The position numbers and the translations under genes are program-made. From Mycobacterium sp. Aquia_213 (GTDB taxonomy: Bacteria; Actinomycetota; Actinomycetes; Mycobacteriales; Mycobacteriaceae), in NCBI RefSeq assembly GCF_026625985.1, contig NZ_CP113116.1, positions 4,588,001 to 4,652,000 of the forward strand: 64,000 nt of DNA, given 5' to 3'. Under the pieces are notes generated by a model. That model had not been told where the DNA came from, did no database searches, and was given only the letters and a program-made list of their open reading frames with translations. Below are positions 61,764-64,000 of this stretch, piece by piece (position 1 is the first letter of the stretch; each line of letters opens with the position of its first letter).

Positions 61764-62381
61764 GTGGCAGCAAGCACCCGATCCCGCAAACGCAACGGCG
61801 ACGAACGCCGGCGCGAATTGTGTGACGCCGCAATCCAGGTGCTGGCCGAGCAGGGATCCCGCGGGCTGACCCATGGTCAGGTCGATCGGTGCGCGGGAGT
61901 GCCGGAGGGCACCACGTCGTACTACTACCGCACCCGAGCGGCGCTGTTGCGCGGCGTGGGCTGGCGGATCGCCGAAATCGATGTCGCCAACCTGCAATCG
62001 GTGATCGACGAGCCCCTCGACTCCCTCGCACCGTTCGCACACCTGGCGGAGCTGACCATGATGCAGGCCGACGGGCCCGGACTGATGCTGAACCGGGCGC
62101 GGCATGAATTGCTGCTGGGGGCGGTGCGCGATCCCGGGCTCGCCGAGACGTCGCAGACCTTCGTCGCCCGGATCAACGCGATGGCCCACGAGGCGATCGC
62201 CCACCTACAGCCGGGCACCGACGATCCCGAACTGCTCGACGCGCAGACGACGGCCGTCACCACGTTCATCGCGGGCGTTTTCACCCGGCTTGCCGGCGGA
62301 GACCGCACGATCAGCAACGCCGAGCAACTCACTCGGCTGCTGGAGGCCGTCGCCACCGCGGTCTCGCTGCAGCGGGCATGA
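61764..62381 (+). CDS. TetR-family regulator of the sulfotransferase divergon
   Basis: A 205-aa regulator. The helix-turn-helix is at about 30-60 (GLTHGQVDRCAGVPEGTTSY, then YYRTRAALL). The remainder is helical. It starts with GTG 3 bp after the SDR stop, in the same operon. It probably represses both arms of the divergon through the palindrome at 60958-60975. Confidence 0.88.
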   Translation: MAASTRSRKRNGDERRRELCDAAIQVLAEQGSRGLTHGQVDRCAGVPEGTTSYYYRTRAALLRGVGWRIAEIDVANLQSVIDEPLDSLAPFAHLAELTMMQADGPGLMLNRARHELLLGAVRDPGLAETSQTFVARINAMAHEAIAHLQPGTDDPELLDAQTTAVTTFIAGVFTRLAGGDRTISNAEQLTRLLEAVATAVSLQRA

Positions 62382-62455
62382 GCATCGCGGCGAAAACCCC
62401 CATGCAGTCGCCTGACAAGCCCTAACGTTATCGCTGACGTTCCACGGAGGATTGG

Positions 62456-62692
62456 ATGAACATGAAGCGACTACTCGCCGCCGGTGTGCTGGCTTTCGCG
62501 GGAATGCTGACCGCCGGACTGGGCATCAGCAACGCCGACACGATTCAGACCGAGGGCAACTACCCGACTCGGCAGGCCTGTCAGGATGCCGGCCCTGGGG
62601 TGAAGGCCACGACACCTGGGGGCTGGAACAACTTCTGGTGCGTGCCGGACCGTAACGTCAACGGGAACTGGAAGCTGGTTTTGAGCAACTAG
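62456..62692 (+). CDS. Small secreted protein, hypothetical
   Basis: A 78-aa preprotein: signal peptide MNMKRLLAAGVLAFAGML... ending at S-N-A-D, then about 50 mature residues with two cysteines (RQACQDAG and NFWCVPD) and GGWNNFWC. GGAGG lies 5 nt before ATG 62456. It resembles the small exported proteins found widely in mycobacteria. The function is unknown. The end overlaps the convergent dehydrogenase by 4 bp. Confidence 0.75.
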   Translation: MNMKRLLAAGVLAFAGMLTAGLGISNADTIQTEGNYPTRQACQDAGPGVKATTPGGWNNFWCVPDRNVNGNWKLVLSN

Positions 62693-63555
62693 TACGTGTA
62701 GAAACCCTCACCGGTCTTGATGCCGAGCTTGCCGGCGTCGACGTAGGACTGCAGCAGGTCGCGCACGTTCTGCGGCAGGTGCGGAAACTCTGTCGCGTAG
62801 TGGTTCTCGATGTCGAGCACGACGTCCAGGCCGACCATGTCCATCATCTGGAACGGCCCCGCCGGCACACGCCAGTTGATCTTGAACATCCCGTCGATAT
62901 CTTCGGGGCGCGCGACACCCTCGGCAACCACGGCCAGCGATTCGCGTTTGATGGCCGCCCAGATGCGATTGAAGATGAAGCCCGTGCATTCCTTGCGCGC
63001 TTCAAAGGGATGTACACCGAATTCGGGCAGCACGGTCAGCAGCGTGTCGAGCAGGCCGCGATCGGTCTGACCGTCCGACATCAGGTCGATCGCGCTGATC
63101 TCCGGTGGCATGTAGAAGTGCGTGTTGCACAAACGTGTTTTGTCGTGCACGTTTTCGGCCATCAGCCGCGATGGGATGGACGACGAGTTGGTGCCGAAGA
63201 TGGTGTCCGGTGGCGCGGCTTGGTCGATCTCGCCCCACAACGGAATCTTGATCTCGAGCTTCTCCGGGACGGACTCGACAGCCAGCCAGGCGTTGTCCAA
63301 CGCCTCGTCGAGCGACCCGGTGGCGGTGACGACGCCTACTTCGCCAAAACCTCGGTCGGCCACCAGCTTCGGTAGCGTCTGGGCCACATACTGCGTCGCT
63401 TCGTCGCGTTGCTCTGCGCGCCGCGCGTGGATTCGCACGGTTCCGCCTCGGGTGGCGAACATCAGGGCGATACGACGGCCCAAGGTGCCCGCCCCGATCA
63501 CCGCGACGGGGCGGTTTTGGATGTCTTCGAATGCGTACGTGTAGGTACCAGTCAC
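62689..63555 (-). CDS. 3-hydroxyacyl-CoA dehydrogenase family protein
   Basis: A 288-aa FadB2-like protein. The NAD loop is V-I-G-A-G-T-L-G-R-R-I-A; the catalytic region is FGTNSSSIPSRLM and CNTHFYMPPEIS; the C-terminal helical domain contains GFIFNRIWAAIKRE and GPFQMMDMVGLDV. It likely oxidises a 3-hydroxyacyl-CoA or related acid. The usual H-F-F-N-P-x-x reads H-F-Y-M-P-P-E here, so substrate class may differ. The start is GTG 63555. Confidence 0.88.
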   Translation of the reverse strand: MTGTYTYAFEDIQNRPVAVIGAGTLGRRIALMFATRGGTVRIHARRAEQRDEATQYVAQTLPKLVADRGFGEVGVVTATGSLDEALDNAWLAVESVPEKLEIKIPLWGEIDQAAPPDTIFGTNSSSIPSRLMAENVHDKTRLCNTHFYMPPEISAIDLMSDGQTDRGLLDTLLTVLPEFGVHPFEARKECTGFIFNRIWAAIKRESLAVVAEGVARPEDIDGMFKINWRVPAGPFQMMDMVGLDVVLDIENHYATEFPHLPQNVRDLLQSYVDAGKLGIKTGEGFYTY

Positions 63556-63826
63556 ATACGCATGCTAAGTCCGCGGCCGCGTGCCAGGATCCGTCGCTGA
63601 TCGACAAAGATTCGCGGAACGTTGTCTCTGACCGACAAGAGCACCGCCTGGCGTGGCGCGGCCTGCGTTGTGGCCCGCTGTGGCCACGGAAACTTTCGGG
63701 TGTCTTTTTGCCCGCCTCTGAGCGACAATCGGTGCGTTTCAGGATTGCCGAAATAACTTGCACCACAGCAGTTTCAGGAGTCACAAGGCGGGGTTTTTTG
63801 TCGGTGGGTGGGTTTAGTTTCGGGGT

Positions 63827-64000
63827 ATGAGTTCCGGTGTCATCGCAGACGGGGAGGTTGCTACGGCGGTCTTCGATGCCCTGGATGAGGCGCTGGAGGC
63901 CGCGCTGGGGTTGGATGCGGCGATGCTGTGCAGCCGGGAGCGGCTGGCATTGTTGCGGCGCTACGAGCGGGCGCGGCGGCGCCTGGACGCTGGTGAACAT
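63827..64000 (+). CDS. DUF222/HNH (13E12 repeat family) protein, partial
   Basis: The first 58 codons of a DUF222 protein: MSSGVIADGEVATAVFDALD followed by LCSRERLALLRRYERARRRL, matching the start of mycobacterial 13E12-repeat genes; the frame is open to the right edge. DUF222 proteins usually carry a C-terminal HNH nuclease domain. The upstream T-rich stretch and GTTTAGTTTCGGGG before the ATG also look like the conserved 13E12 leader. The family marks repeated, recombination-prone loci. Confidence 0.85.
   Translation, partial: MSSGVIADGEVATAVFDALDEALEAALGLDAAMLCSRERLALLRRYERARRRLDAGEH

Noticed and set aside
63670..63687. GTGGCC-N6-GGCCAC hairpin before the DUF222 gene
   Set aside because: Short GC-rich palindrome without a U-run; common by chance in this composition.

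Overview
The window is a high-GC actinobacterial chromosome segment that is clearly mycobacterial. It encodes a PPE protein, WhiB1 and WhiB7, AdnA/AdnB, mycoredoxin, SigH/RshA, PdtaS, a mycolic-acid methyltransferase and a 13E12-type DUF222 gene. Gene order from about 1 to 44.1 kb follows the M. tuberculosis block Rv3193c-Rv3224B (recalled from general knowledge, no search was run). The accessory content (PHA synthase locus, lone PstS1-like lipoprotein, sulfotransferase cluster) points to a non-tuberculous Mycobacterium; I cannot name the species.

Layout. 1-5.4 kb: UPF0182 membrane protein (cut by the left edge), PDZ/Lon-like protease and a DUF2342-type protein. 5.4-9.4 kb: an accessory insert with a solitary PPE protein, a PstS1-like phosphate-binding lipoprotein, a C39-like cysteine-peptidase lipoprotein and a small secreted peptide. 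9.5-12.4 kb: a TOMM cyclodehydratase-like protein, an ABC1 kinase and whiB7, whose leader holds a promoter, an alanine-rich uORF and an intrinsic attenuator. 12.4-24.2 kb: DNA repair and redox (uvrD2, mrx1, nudC, a K+ channel, adnB-adnA). 24.2-44.1 kb: conserved core genes including lipV, an ATL protein, moeZ, rhlE, a ParA protein, entC, a DAG-kinase-like gene, whiB1, pdtaS, a biotinyl protein, the 24-aa ribosomal protein bL37, and rshA-sigH.

44.1-64 kb is accessory lipid and storage metabolism. An operon fadD-phaC-phaZ ends in an internally deleted acyl-CoA dehydrogenase and is divergent from a PucR-type regulator. A second PucR regulator is divergent from a DUF3556/CrtI-like oxidoreductase pair. 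A compact divergon follows: MBL alkylsulfatase-like, SDR, sulfotransferase and zinc ADH on one strand, SDR and TetR on the other, around a palindromic operator candidate. The window ends with a small secreted protein, a 3-hydroxyacyl-CoA dehydrogenase and the start of a DUF222/13E12 gene.

Regulatory themes. Three SigH-type promoter candidates (GGAA-N16/17-(C/T)GTT) lie ahead of sigH itself, moeZ and mrx1, so a local thiol-stress circuit is plausible. The mrx1 promoter lies in a 25-bp direct repeat and would give a leaderless mRNA. sigH has a strong Shine-Dalgarno 43 codons upstream of the usual start. No tRNA, rRNA, CRISPR array or complete insertion sequence was seen.
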